Part shown: piece by piece, positions 1-9,549 of the stretch | How positions within the stretch are numbered: the first letter of the stretch is position 1 | Layout: the number at the start of each line of letters is the position of its first letter | Source of the DNA: Congeria kusceri | Lineage: Eukaryota > Mollusca > Bivalvia > Myida > Dreissenidae | Assembly: GCA_027627225.1 (NCBI GenBank) | Contig: CM051029.1 | Location: forward strand, 77,263,578 to 77,327,577 | Direction of reading: 5' to 3' | DNA: 64,000 nucleotides | Notes under the pieces: model-generated | Told to the model about the DNA's origin: nothing | The model's input: only the letters and a program-made list of their open reading frames with translations | The model's database searches: none | Made by a program: the position numbers and the translations under genes

Positions 1-110
1 CAGATACAGCATTCCCCATAACTCTGTTTTGTATTTTAACAGAGTTATGCTCCTCTTTACTGCACTTGCTTAAAATCTGCTTAACTTAAAAGAATGTATC
101 AAATTATGAA
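1..110. repeat. Internal fragment of the AGCTCGAC-family dispersed repeat
   Basis: The words 'cataactctgttttgtattt' and 'acagagttatgctcct' recur at 9187-9215 and 9710-9905 inside the AGCTCGAC-family repeats of the array unit. The window edge cuts this fragment, so its full extent is unknown. It is non-coding. Confidence 0.55.
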
Positions 111-171
111 GTGTCAGGTTTATTATTTTTTGGTTGAGTATATAATTATATGCTAATATGCAAGGTTATCC

Positions 172-635
172 GCTTTCTTTCCATTGCTCCATTATAACAA
201 ATGTTCCTTAAATTATTGTTCGTGTGGTTGAATAAAAACTATACTCATTGTTCCATTATTCAATGAAAAGATCGTTTAATAAATAATTATTTCACCTGAA
301 ATCAAAGAACACTTTTCAATCGATTAACTATTATTATTTGGTTGTGTCACATCGTTTGGTTGTGCCATTGTTGCATCTTTTGGTTGTGTCAAGTCGTTGC
401 ATCGCTTTCTTTCCATTGCTCCATTATAACAAATGTTCCTCAAATTATTGTTCGTGTGGTTGAATAAGAACTATACTCTTTGTTCCATTATTCAATGAAA
501 AGATCGTTTAATAAATAATTATTTCACCTGAAATCAAAGAAAACGTTTCAATCGATTAACTATTATTATTTGGTTGTGTCACTTCGTTTGGTTGTGCCAT
601 TGATGCTTCTTTTGGTTGTGTCAAGTCGTTGCATC
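172..635. repeat. Two-copy direct tandem duplication, 232-bp period
   Basis: Positions 172-403 and 404-635 are near-identical. Both start with gctttctttccattgctcc and end in 26-bp minisatellite sequence (tggttgtgtcaagtcgttgc). They differ at about ten bases. The duplication joins unique AT-rich sequence to minisatellite monomers, so it probably arose by unequal exchange within the minisatellite. Confidence 0.85.
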
Positions 636-790
636 GCTTGATTGTGTCACGTGCTTGCATTGTTGGGTGGTGTCACGTCGTTGTATCGTTTGCTTGTTGG
701 TTGTGTCACGTTGTTGCGTCGCTTGGTTGTGTCATGTCGTTGCGTCGATTGGTTGTGTCACGTCGTTGCATTGTTTGGTTGTGTCACATT
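336..790 (+). repeat. 26-bp minisatellite, pre-array copy
   Basis: Monomers of the type ggttgtgtcacgtcgttgca recur with a 26-bp step, clearest at 605-790 and with a few more at the ends of the 232-bp duplication. It is the same family as the two minisatellites inside the array unit and is closest to the shorter one (16535-16938), which also uses 'ttgcatcgtttgg'. The 102-codon open frame at 616-924 is a translation of this repeat and is not a gene. Confidence 0.85.
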
Positions 791-1282
791 TTCTAGCACG
801 AGTGAGCACCTTTAATGTTTATACTTCTTCATTTAATACTACACGGAATTATACAGGAAATATAATGTTGTCATTGCTATGCAGATGTTTCGCATACGCA
901 TTATTTTGTGTTCTCTCTATATAATATTGCGGTTTCTGTTAAGCAATTTATCATCACTCTTATATTATTCAAGTAAATTAAAAAATGTTTTTTTACATGT
1001 TGACAAAAAACATTAATCGCGAATCGATACATTTTAATTTTAGGTCACATGATCTGTTAAACTTCACAAACGACAACTTCGATGTGTTAAATGAAACTTA
1101 AAATGTGAACACTATCAAGTGCTGTTTCCATGTTAAAATAGTGTTAACATAACGCTAGTATTTATTATATGTGCATTTGCATCTACAACAAAATCATGAT
1201 TGTGAAACAACGGTGAGGTATTCACAAAACTAAGTTCTCCATAAAACATATGGTCACGTGTTTTACCATATGTTGTTGTTGT
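785..1282. repeat. Diverged copy of the unit linker that follows minisatellite B
   Basis: Positions 788-867 align with 16982-17063: 'agcacgagtgagcacc', 'tttaatgttt' and 'cggaattatacaggaaatat' are shared with a handful of differences. Positions 1166-1282 align with 17817-17957, sharing 'aacggtgaggtatt' and 'cacgtgttttaccat'. The middle portion is too diverged to align by eye. The match shows that the flank and the array unit share an ancestor here. Confidence 0.75.
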
Positions 1283-1283
1283 T

Positions 1284-2244
1284 AGCTCACCGAGCACAAA
1301 GTGCTTAAGGGTGAGCTATTCTAGTCAGTCACTGTCCGTCGTCGTCGTTGTCCGTCGTCGTCGTCGTCGCCAATAATATGTTTACTTTAAACAACTTCTT
1401 CTCTGAAACCGCTAGGCGGATTTTAAGCAAAGTTAGCAGGAAAGTTCCTGGGATGGTTCTTTAGAAAACTCTGGTTGCCATGGCAACCAAAAACTTACAA
1501 AACTGGAAAACTTAAAAAAATCTTATTGTCCAAAACCACTGCTTGGATTTAAAAATAATTTCACATAAATGTGACCCTTTACTAAATTTTCCAACTTATT
1601 TTGATTTCGTAAAAAAACATGGCCGCTAGGGGGGGGGGTGCAGTTTTACTTATATACCTATATAGAAAACTGTGAATCTTCTCAGAAACCTCTGGCCGGA
1701 TTTCAAAATAATTTCACATAAATGTTCATTTTGATTCATTAAAAAAAAGACCGCCAAGGACTGGGGATTTATTTTACTTTTATAGCTTTATACAAAACTT
1801 TGAAAATCTTCTCAGAAACCGTTAACCAGATTTCAAAATAACTTCACATACATATTCCTTGGGTGACCCTCTACCAAATTTCTTTAAATCATTTTGATTC
1901 GTTAAAAAACATAGCCACAGGGGGATCGTGGCAATTTTCCTTCTATGGCTATATAGAAAACTTGAAAAAAAACTTCTTGTCTGAAACCACTGAATGCATT
2001 TCAAAATAATTTTACAGAAATGTTCCTTGGGTGATCCTCTACCAAATTTCTTCAAATCATTTTGATTTGTAAAAAGTATGACAGGCAAGGGGTTGGGCAG
2101 TTGTCCTTACATGTTATATAGAAAACTTAGAAAATCTTCTTGTCAGAAACCACCGACCGGAATTTAAAAATAAATGTGCACATATGTTCCTTGGTTGACA
2201 TTCATTTTGAAAATGTTCTTGTCTGAAACTGCTTCCATTTGGCC
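1284..2244 (+). mobile_element. AGCTCACC-headed dispersed repeat (unclassified, non-coding)
   Basis: The head is an imperfect palindrome (1284-1317, agctcacc...gggtgagct), followed by a GTC-rich stretch (tccgtcgtcgtcg). Loose internal repeats of about 130-165 bp follow; each begins near cttctcagaaacc or cttcttgtctgaaacc (about 1678, 1809, 1972, 2127) and then reads ttccttgggtga and ctaccaaatttct. The array copies lack this block at the matching place (17953-17962), so it is an insertion in the flank. A related fragment lies at 5017-5230, and an inverted piece lies in every unit (12336-12525). I recall the head motif as common in mollusc genomes but cannot name its class. The 88-codon minus-strand frame at 1822-2088 spans two internal repeats and is not a gene. 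Confidence 0.7.
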
Positions 2245-2311
2245 CTCTTATTTTATCTTTGATATACTTGTCAAATATATCTCTACCGGTAAGTCAATTG
2301 TATAAACTTAA

Positions 2312-3093
2312 TGCACCTATCAATATTTTCCCCAGGGGGAGCGGCGGGCATATACGGGATTTTAGACTGAAAGCAATTCCCGACAGGCGGGAAATTGACA
2401 CGCCGAAATAATTCCGGGTCCCGGGAAATATACTTAGTTAAGATTTTAGATCCCGGTAATATTGGCCCCCGGGCCATTTGATGCACCAATTAAGCATCCC
2501 CCATTGACGTGATTTAGACAAAAATGCTTGACCCTAGTGTGGTGAATTATATCCCCCAAAATACAATTAGTCGAATTCCCCTGGGTTTGCCCGCCTCCCC
2601 CCCCCCCGGGGGGAAACGTTGAGGTCACATTACACTAAATAAATAAGTCGTGTAGGGCTGTCCTCTCTAAATAAATCAACAAGCTTAACTCGAAGGCATG
2701 TTTTTAGATTTAGACAGTTGCTTTGATTTTTTTTTTTGAGATGTTGGTAGGGTAAACATTGGTATGCACTAATAAATCACTGATATGTTTTAAGATTGGA
2801 GACCACAGTATGACACTTGCGCTTAGACGGGTTACATTGAACTAGAAAGTAGCCGGTAAAAAGATGGTGATAAAACAGTCATCTTTGTTTAGTGTCGAGT
2901 TCTTTCTTACATATTACATGACATTCCCTTTTTATTGCTTAAATAAATTCAGCTTAGAATGCTCTGTAAGAAAAGGTATGGTCATGAGGGTCCGTAGGTG
3001 CAAAATGTTGCATTTATTTTGGGTAAAAGTTATCGCTTTTACATTAAATTACATAAGGATTGGAATTAGTATATTGTAACATTGATAGGTGCA
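2312..3093. mobile_element. 782-bp non-autonomous element, 13-bp TIRs, TAA target duplication (PIF/Harbinger-like)
   Basis: The left end tgcacctatcaat (2312-2324) is the exact reverse complement of the right end attgataggtgca (3081-3093). Both sides are flanked by taa (2309-2311 and 3094-3096). The array copies carry an almost matching uninterrupted sequence at this point (tataaactttaactgtgg, 18001-18018 region), which is an empty site. A 3-bp TAA/TTA duplication is typical of the PIF/Harbinger superfamily, so that is the best guess. No transposase is visible: the open frames inside are under 75 codons. A C/G-rich stretch (2597-2612) and a segment shared with 5513-5692 lie inside. Confidence 0.8.
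2417..2605. repeat. Dispersed repeat segment shared with 5513-5692
   Basis: About 180 bp match the second segment downstream, sharing 'tagatcccggtaatattggc', 'caccaattaagcatcccc' and 'cccccaaaa' with spread-out substitutions. In the minus frame both copies encode similar short peptides (sharing ...GCLIG.SN and ANITGI). Both frames are under 70 codons and neither copy has any other coding feature, so I read this as a shared repeat and not an exon. Confidence 0.7.
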
Positions 3094-4135
3094 TAAACTG
3101 TGGAGAAAATACTCGGTAAGTTTGGTCACACGTTGTTTGGCGCCACGAATTCATGTATAATTAAGAAATAATTTGTGATTTAGAGTTGTTTATCTGTAAA
3201 TAAAAACGGTTTTGAGTTCTGATACTACTCGCTTATTTTTCTATAAACAAAGAACAACATTATCGTTGTTAAACTACCCAATAAAAAAACGCAAAAAGAA
3301 GTCCCGATTCTGAGCGGAGCTTAGAAAAATATAGTTTTCATTACAATTGCAATTATATTTGTCAATTCATGTTAGAATCGAAATAATATTTGCATTATCA
3401 TTGTTTATCGGACAATAAACAACTCTTTGTCGTTCTGATGCGTGGCTATTAAACAACGCCCCTTTTTAAAAAAGTCCTACGCATCAGAACTCCAAATCGT
3501 TGTTTATTGGCCGATAAACAACGATAAATCGAAAATTTAACCGAATCGAATATTCGCGCACCTGAACGAAAAATCGTTCTTTATTACAGATAAACAACGA
3601 TTAAGCGACAATTATTTTGATTCTAACATGACATGACAACATATTCTGCAATTACAATGCAAAGTATATTTTACGACTTTTGCGAGTTGTTTATTTGCTA
3701 TTTAACAACGAAATATTTTCTTCTTTGTCTTTAGAAAACTGCGCGTGTCATGTTAAAACTGCTGTTTAATTTAACTTAAACAGCGGAAATAAAAACATTA
3801 GCAAGTTATGTAAAAGTAATGTTCTAACATGACACGAACTGTGTTTTCTATACTAGACTAAGAACAATATTTACCGTTGTTAAACTAAGGTACCAATAAA
3901 CAACCCGAAAAATAGTTCCGAAACTGTAACATATATTTCGGATTGTAATTGCGGAATATGTTACCAGGTCATGTTAGAATAGTAATATTCTTCGTATTAT
4001 CTGTGTTTATCTGCTAATAAACAACGATGTGTCGTTCTAACGCCCTCGTGGTTTAATTCCTATGCATCAAAACACAAAATTGTGATTTATTAGCCGATAA
4101 ACAACTCTAAATCGAACATTTTTCGTCGTGTGGGA
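3094..4135. repeat. Block of nested inverted repeats, pre-array copy
   Basis: Several inverted repeats sit one inside another. Arms catgttagaatc (3368-3379) and gattctaacatg (3619-3630) enclose arms gttctgatgcgt (3432-3443) and acgcatcagaac (3479-3490). A 30-nt near-perfect hairpin follows at 3496-3525 (arms starting atcgttgttt, 14 of 15 pairs). A separate foldback has exact 12-bp arms cgtgtcatgtta (3744-3755) and taacatgacacg (3825-3836), with an inner gctgttta/taaacagc hairpin. The block is homologous to 18001-18965 of the unit and starts directly after the TAA element. No gene is present. Confidence 0.85.
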
Positions 4136-4377
4136 AAAACTGTTTAATCTGACGCGCCTTTATAACATGTACCCGGAATTACTGTTCATTGTTTCATACT
4201 CCATGCACATTATTCTGTCCCTTAATGGTCAAATCGTTTCATTGAAATATACACATATCATCTAAAATGTTACGAAGTATTGTTTGTTTTTAATTTGTCA
4301 ATGTAAAAGGGCAGCCGTCGACCCCGTGGCCCTGCACACTGGAGGTCCTATAGCGCCGCAGGACCATAGTTTTCACA

Positions 4378-4645
4378 AATCATGTTTTCACATCTGTGAA
4401 AAATAGTATCCGATTCTTCCCAGTGTGACAATCGAGATCTTATTCTTTACACAGCACAATTTTATTCTTGACATGTTCTGTGAAGTTTTTATCGCACCCA
4501 ATTTTTGATATGCAATTAAATCCTATTCTTTTGTGATTCTTCTGTGATCCTCAAAGATACACCGTTTTTGGCCAATCACATTCTTCACACTTACAAATGT
4601 AACAAATTATATCATTTTCTTCACAGGTGTGTGAAAAATATGATT
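4378..4645. mobile_element. About 268-bp MITE-like element with imperfect terminal inverted repeats
   Basis: The left end aatcatgttttcacatctg (from 4378) pairs imperfectly with the right end tgtgtgaaaaatatgatt (to 4645), over roughly 25 bp. TGTGAA words recur inside. The flanks on both sides contain 'atagcgcc' (about 4350 and 4668), suggesting insertion into, or duplication of, a GTCGTCTGC-type module. The target duplication is not clear. Confidence 0.5.
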
Positions 4646-4665
4646 AATGAAACATATGATCATGC

Positions 4666-4890
4666 ATAGCGCCTCCTGTCATACGCGACAAAACTCCCGA
4701 TGCCTCCCTAACTTCCGCTTCTACGCGGTAGCCTACATCATTCCTTCTGGTTTCTAGAACTGTCGTCTGCACGAATTGTTGTCTGCGCGTCTGCTGCTTG
4801 TCACGTGTCTAATGTTGGATTGAAACATCTGAAATAGACTGGACACGAGCGACAAGCTTCTCGACGACAGAACGTGCACGATAGTCCAAA
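4666..4890 (+). repeat. GTCGTCTGC-module, pre-array copy
   Basis: The segment shares 'atagcgcctcctgtc' with 16352-16368, 'gtcgtctgcacgaatt' with 10437-10452, and 'cgacgacag' with related words in other module copies. The relative order matches the modules inside the unit. The function is unknown and no open frame is conserved among copies. Confidence 0.6.
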
Positions 4891-5016
4891 GAACACCAGT
4901 TGAATGGTTTTAATTGATTATGATTTTTTTGTTGCGAAGTAAACACGATTTTTTTCTGACCCGCGTCCGGGTTTTGATTTAAAAAATAACATAGCTACGC
5001 CCGTCCAAATGCGTGT

Positions 5017-5230
5017 TTTAGCTCACCTGAGCACAACGTGCTCATGGTGAGCTTTTATACTCACCTTTATTCCGTTGTCCGTCGTGCGTCGTGCGTCAAT
5101 ATTTTCATTCAAACAACCACTCATCATAAACCGCTTGGCAGATTTTTACCAAACTTCACAGGAATTATCTAAATATATTTTTAAAAAAGGAACACTTTAA
5201 AAACCTTCTCTGAAACTGCGTGGCTGAGAG
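5017..5230 (+). mobile_element. AGCTCACC-headed repeat, truncated copy
   Basis: The head is a near-perfect 32-nt palindrome (5021-5052, gctcacctgagcac...tgctcatggtgagc). GTCGTGCGTC repeats follow, then the first internal repeat (aaaccgcttggcagattttt). The family's further internal repeats are absent, so the copy is short at its 3' end. Confidence 0.7.
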
Positions 5231-5512
5231 CTTTCATATTTAGTATGTGGCATGCCATGAAGCATCATACAATATGAGTTTGACAAACGGAAACAATGAC
5301 AGTTTGTTAAATATTTCCAAGGTGATTAGATTATGATCAAATGCACGTGAGTTGTGGTCGTTGTAACACAGAGGTGTTGACTTCTTGTGACCTCCTAACA
5401 CCCTTGCATGTAATAAAAACTCATTATTTTTTACAAATAACAGAAACATTAGTATCTGGTTTTCCTGTTAATTATGTACAAAATACCTGAAGATATTCCT
5501 ATAATCCTGCAA
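5231..5512. other. AT-rich sequence, nothing recognised
   Basis: There is one 69-codon minus-strand frame (5240-5449) with no recognisable domain, and no repeat shared with the array was seen. Confidence 0.5.
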
Positions 5513-5692
5513 GTCCCGGAAAATATACCTTGTTCGGATTTTAGATCCCGGTAATATTGGCCTCCGGGCTATTTGATACACCAATTAAGCATCCCCTCAT
5601 GTTGGGATTTAGACACAAATGTTTGGCTCTAGGGTGGGGAATTAGATCCCCCAAAACACAATTAGTCAAATTCCCCGGGATTGCCCGCCGCG
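5513..5692. repeat. Second copy of the segment inside the TAA element
   Basis: It matches 2417-2605 (tagatcccggtaatattggc; ccaattaagcatcccc; ccccaaaacacaattagtca). The TAA-element ends are not found around it, so it is a separate, truncated family member. Confidence 0.65.
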
Positions 5693-6107
5693 AAAGAACC
5701 AACCGCGATTTACCGGTACTTGATTCTGCTGCTGATTTACTCAACTTACATTGAAGTATCTTCTGATCTGGTTGTCAGAAACTAAAATAGTTTCTCTTCC
5801 CACGACAGAACCGAAAGAAATCGCCACGAGTATACATGTTTTTGTTTTGTTGTTCATGAAATGTAGCCTAGGAAGACTCCGATATTGGCAGCGAAACCAA
5901 AGGTGTTTGCTCACAGAATTGTCATATTTCAAATGCTAGCATGGCGACTGGTCTCTTTCTGAGAAACACACACTTTATAATTGTCTTGTATACGAGAGAT
6001 TGTAGAAAGTTATGTTGTTGTTTTTTATTTATAAACAAAGTTAAAAATAAACCTAAAGAGTTACTTACCTATCATGAATTAAAATTGTCCAACGTTTATA
6101 TGTCAAC
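5693..6107. other. Non-coding, nothing recognised
   Basis: Short frames of 60-65 codons overlap on both strands here without recognisable motifs. I see no repeat shared with the array. Confidence 0.5.
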
Positions 6108-6605
6108 ATTCGTGACGATTACTTAGTGAACGATCTTTATTCCGGAGGATTACTTAGTGTACGATCTTTATTCGTGAGGATTACTGAGTGTACAATCTTT
6201 ATTCGTGAAGATTACTGAGTGTACGATCTTTATTAGTGATAATTACTTAATGCACAAAATTAATTAGTTATTATTACGTAATGTACGATCTTTATTAGTG
6301 GCAATTACTTTATGTACAATCTTTATTATTGATTATTATTTAGTGTACGACCTTAATTAGTTATAATTACTTAGTGTTCGATCTTTGTTCGTGACGATTA
6401 TTTGGTGAACAGTCTTTTATTAGTGATAATTACTTAGTGTTCTATTAAATTCTTGAGGATTACTGAAATAACTATCTTTATTCGTGTTGATAACGATCGT
6501 TTTTCGTGTTAATTAATTAGTGTTCGATTTTTATTCGCGTTAATTTCTTAGTGTGCGATGTGCATTCGTGTTGATTACTTCGAGTACGATCTTTATGCTT
6601 GATAA
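6108..6605 (+). repeat. 31-bp minisatellite, about 16 monomers
   Basis: Monomers of the form acgatctttattcgtgagg followed by attactgagtgt start at 6130, 6161, 6192 and 6223, giving an exact 31-bp step that becomes more degenerate towards 6605. Isolated monomers of the same family occur in each array unit at module borders (copy 1: 9568-9630, 11868-11893, about 13310-13345). Confidence 0.9.
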
Positions 6606-6719
6606 TGATTGCTGTATGTTCTCCCAAATCTACGGATGTGTTTGGTATAACAATCGTTAAGACATTCCATATTTAACAAAAATACAATATCGCATTTATG
6701 TTTTTTGATAATTAATTTT

Positions 6720-7138
6720 AGCTCGAATTTTCGATGATAAGGCAATCTATTCTACTCTCCCCGGCGTCGGTGTCGGCGTCGTCGTCCGCCTAGGTTAACG
6801 ATTTTCGATAAGCTAGTTTCTCAGGAATGGCTTGAGGGATTACTTATTCAAACTTTAACCATTTATTATTAAAATGAACCCATAGGCCGAGTTTCGTAAC
6901 TCTAGTTAAAATGTGTCATAATTATGGGTATTTTTGTAGAAACTTATTTGGGTAACTTATTAAACTTATTTGGGTAGGTTAAAGTTTTTCGGTAAGCTTC
7001 TATCTCTTGACTGGCTTGAGGGATTTTATTCAAACTAGAAACATGTTTGGCCGTTACTTTCCAAACAGTTTGTTTTAGAAAAATGCTAGTTACTCTGACA
7101 AGTACAAGTCGAGCGTGCTGTCTTCCGACAGCTTTTGC
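6720..7138 (+). mobile_element. AGCTCGAC-family repeat, short version
   Basis: It begins agctcgaattttcg, followed by the typical cggcgtcggtgtcggcgtcg stretch (6762-6782), and ends gtcgagcgtgctgtcttccg plus a hairpin arm. A duplicated internal block (ggcttgagggatt at about 6829 and 7011) lies about 183 bp apart. It has the same ends as the longer repeat at 8395-9549. Confidence 0.75.
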
Positions 7139-7287
7139 TATTGGATTGGACAGCATTGATTGTAACTGGTGACAAAAATAACTAGATACCGTTTTAAATA
7201 ACCACATGTAGAATTGGTTTCTGGTGAAAATGTTATTGTTATAACAAAAACAGCCGTAGTTTTGTCAACATATATGTTGGCATCCAG
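7139..7287. other. Left border of the tandem array, unique sequence
   Basis: It has no similarity to the sequence preceding the later unit starts (19766-19853 and equivalents). Homology between copies starts at ggcccgtattcgcc (7288), which fixes the left edge of the array. Confidence 0.7.
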
Positions 7288-7945
7288 GGCCCGTATTCGC
7301 CAATCTATTCTTAGACTTAAGACACAATAATAAAGAATATTCTTGAAACTGTTCTGTTCAAAGTAAACCGTTTACTTGAATCTGTCTAGGTATTCAGCAA
7401 TTCAAATTACAGAGTTCTTTATTTAGAACGATTTGTAAAAGTGTGTATGTACGATCATTCCATTATTTATTTAAGAATCAATTATTTAAGAATACTAGAA
7501 AACAGATGAAAGTGACAAAATAACTTGAAAGCAGACATATAAACATAAACGTGACGAATACAATATCGAATGAGTCAACAAATACGATTTTCGACTTTTG
7601 CATCGTTTATTAGTGTTCTGTAACCTAAAATAACTGTACAGTAAACGTATATACATGTATTGGAGTTTCTGGCTGTACAGCCTAAAACTAGTTTCTGAAA
7701 AAAAAAAGTAGTTAACTATGCGTTTTTCAACAATAGTTCATATTAACTTTTCTTTCATTTTAAATCGAAGTATATGGAAATTAATTATTAGTTGTTTAAT
7801 TTATGCAAATATATCTGTTGTAAAATCGAACATATACTCTTTAATGACAATGGTGACATTGGTACCGAGCATATTTGCGAAGTATTTTTATTGAGTCTGA
7901 GTCTATTCGTTATTCTTAAGTCTAAGAACAGGTTGGTGAATAAGT
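7288..7945. mobile_element. TIR element at the unit start, copy 1 (about 658 bp)
   Basis: The left end tattcgccaatctattctta (from 7294) pairs with the right end cttaagtctaagaacaggtt (7915 on, to about 7942) as roughly 28-bp imperfect inverted repeats with three or four mismatches. The interior is AT-rich. Two overlapping frames of 78-79 codons (about 7788-8031) lie on opposite strands and have no recognisable domain. No target duplication could be fixed because the left flank is the array junction. The superfamily is unknown. Confidence 0.65.
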
Positions 7946-8394
7946 TCTTATATGTCAGGTTCATGATTATTTCTAGAAATCTTAATTTGATTACAACATA
8001 CCTACAATCAAGCATGAATGTCAAAAATTGAGTTTTATAGTGAGGCCAAACCGGGCAACGGTTTCACAAAAGTTAGGTAGGGTCGGGTTTAAGTTTGTTT
8101 TTACTTTTTGTAAAGACACGTTATATACGGAAATACGGATTTCACGTAAAAAAACAATCTTCAATAAAAACTTTAGGGTCGGTGGGTTTTCGCTAGGTGA
8201 ATAGGGTTGCCCGAAACACATAAAAAAATGGCCTGATTTCGGAAGAGAAAGGGCAATTACTATCATTGTAAACGTCGGAATCAGAAGTCGTGGGTTTGTT
8301 ACTGATTATTTTTGTAATGCATTCAAGTGCATTTTGTCGCAGTGCTTGAACGTTTGAACAAATAGAAAGCATAGATAATATTGTTCATGTTATT
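7946..8394. other. Unassigned non-coding segment of the unit
   Basis: It contains a GGGTCGGG/GGGTCGGTGGG-rich stretch (8089-8195) but no recognised element. The 81-codon minus frame (8021-8266) is shortened to 66 codons in copies 2 and 3 by a cat-to-aat change near 20830 and 33402, which is not what selection for a protein would give. Equivalent segments start at 20512, 33084, 45632 and 58173. Confidence 0.5.
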
Positions 8395-9549
8395 AGCTCG
8401 ACTATTCACAGAATAGTTGGAGCTATACTATTCACCCGTTCGTCGGCGTCGGCGTAATGCTCCGGTTAAGGTTTGCGTGCAACAACTCCATATCTCTATA
8501 TGTACTACAGATATTCAATTGAAACTTCACATTATGAAGGATCATTTTGTGAGATCACTGACCAGAGCCCATAACTCTGACCTGCAATTTAGCAGAAATA
8601 TGCCACTTTTTGAACTTAAAAACATAGGTTAAAGTTTGCGTGCAACAACTTCATATCTCTATAACTCGAGAAAGGATCGAGCTATTGTAATGAAACTTCA
8701 CTCATAGATACCTTATAGCAAGGCCTCACTTGGGATTGCATATGGGGTGGCTGGGATCAAGGTCAATGTCACTGTTACTAAAAATAGAAAAACGGTTTCC
8801 GCTCAAAAACTTCAGAACGCATTGAGATATTTTAATGAAACTTAATACATAGATACCTTATATCGAGACCTCGCTTGGGATTGCATATGGGGTGGGTGGG
8901 GTCGTGGTCTTTTGGATTAAGTTTATATTCAAAAGTCTTGTATTTTCAAATCAACATAAGTTATTCACATGAAACTTTAATTGTACATTTGTAACTCCAA
9001 CATCAGGTGCAACATATCCCATATTTCTGTTTTGTATTTTGACAGAGGTATGCCTCTTTTTCAAAATGATTTTCTGGTTGAAGATTATATTTAAAAGTCT
9101 TATGACTTCAACACTACAAAGTTATTCACCTGAAACTTTGAATGCACCTTTGTCATTAACTGCAGCATCAGGGACAATATTCCCCATAACTCTGTTTTGT
9201 ATCTTAAAAAAGAGTTATGCTCCTTTTTTACTTACGTTTTCTGGTTAAAGTTTATATTCAGAAGTCTTATACCTTGAAATCTAAATGTGTTATTCACTTA
9301 AACCTCGAATTATGTTTCAGTTACAATCTCCGTAACTCTGGTTTGTATTTGTACAGAGGTATGCCCACTTTTTACATATTTTTTGTGGTTAAAGTTTTTA
9401 TTCCGAATTCTTAAAAGTTATAAACTATATAAGGTTTTCATTTAAAAGTGTTGTATTTCAACAAATGTATGCCCCTTCCACTTTTCGATATATGTACCAA
9501 CTGAAATACTTCGAATAGTCGAGCGTGCTGTCCTCTGACAGCTCTTGTT
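8395..9549 (+). mobile_element. AGCTCGAC-family dispersed repeat, copy 1 (about 1.15 kb)
   Basis: The start agctcgactattc (8395) and the end gaatagtcgagc (9513-9524) are inverted relatives. The start also folds on itself (actattcacagaatagt). The 3' end carries a gctgtc/gacagc hairpin (9527-9542) and closes with tcttgtt. A cgtcggcgtcggcg stretch follows the head (8441-8454). Inside, a degenerate repeat of about 170-190 bp recurs, with the words aaagtttatattcaaaagtc, gttattcac, catcaggtgca and cataactctg. All frames are short. It is widespread in bivalve sequence as I remember it; the class is unknown and a hairpin-ended rolling-circle origin is only a guess. Confidence 0.75.

Noticed and set aside
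2283..2628. Minus-strand peptides ending in ANITGI that resemble those of 5541-5744
   Set aside because: Both are under 70 codons, differ in frame context at their starts, and belong to a dispersed non-coding repeat segment.
7788..8031. Mirrored 78- and 79-codon frames on opposite strands, conserved in all units
   Set aside because: The units are nearly identical throughout, so conservation says nothing about coding. The frames lie within an AT-rich TIR element and have no domain or start context.
9039..9414. Frames of 65-69 codons within the AGCTCGAC-family repeat
   Set aside because: They follow the internal degenerate repeat and are interrupted at different places in the second, truncated copy (9550-10130).
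8395..9549. Classification of the AGCTCGAC repeat as a Helitron
   Set aside because: There is a hairpin near the 3' end, but the usual TC start and CTRR end after the hairpin are not seen, so the class is left open.
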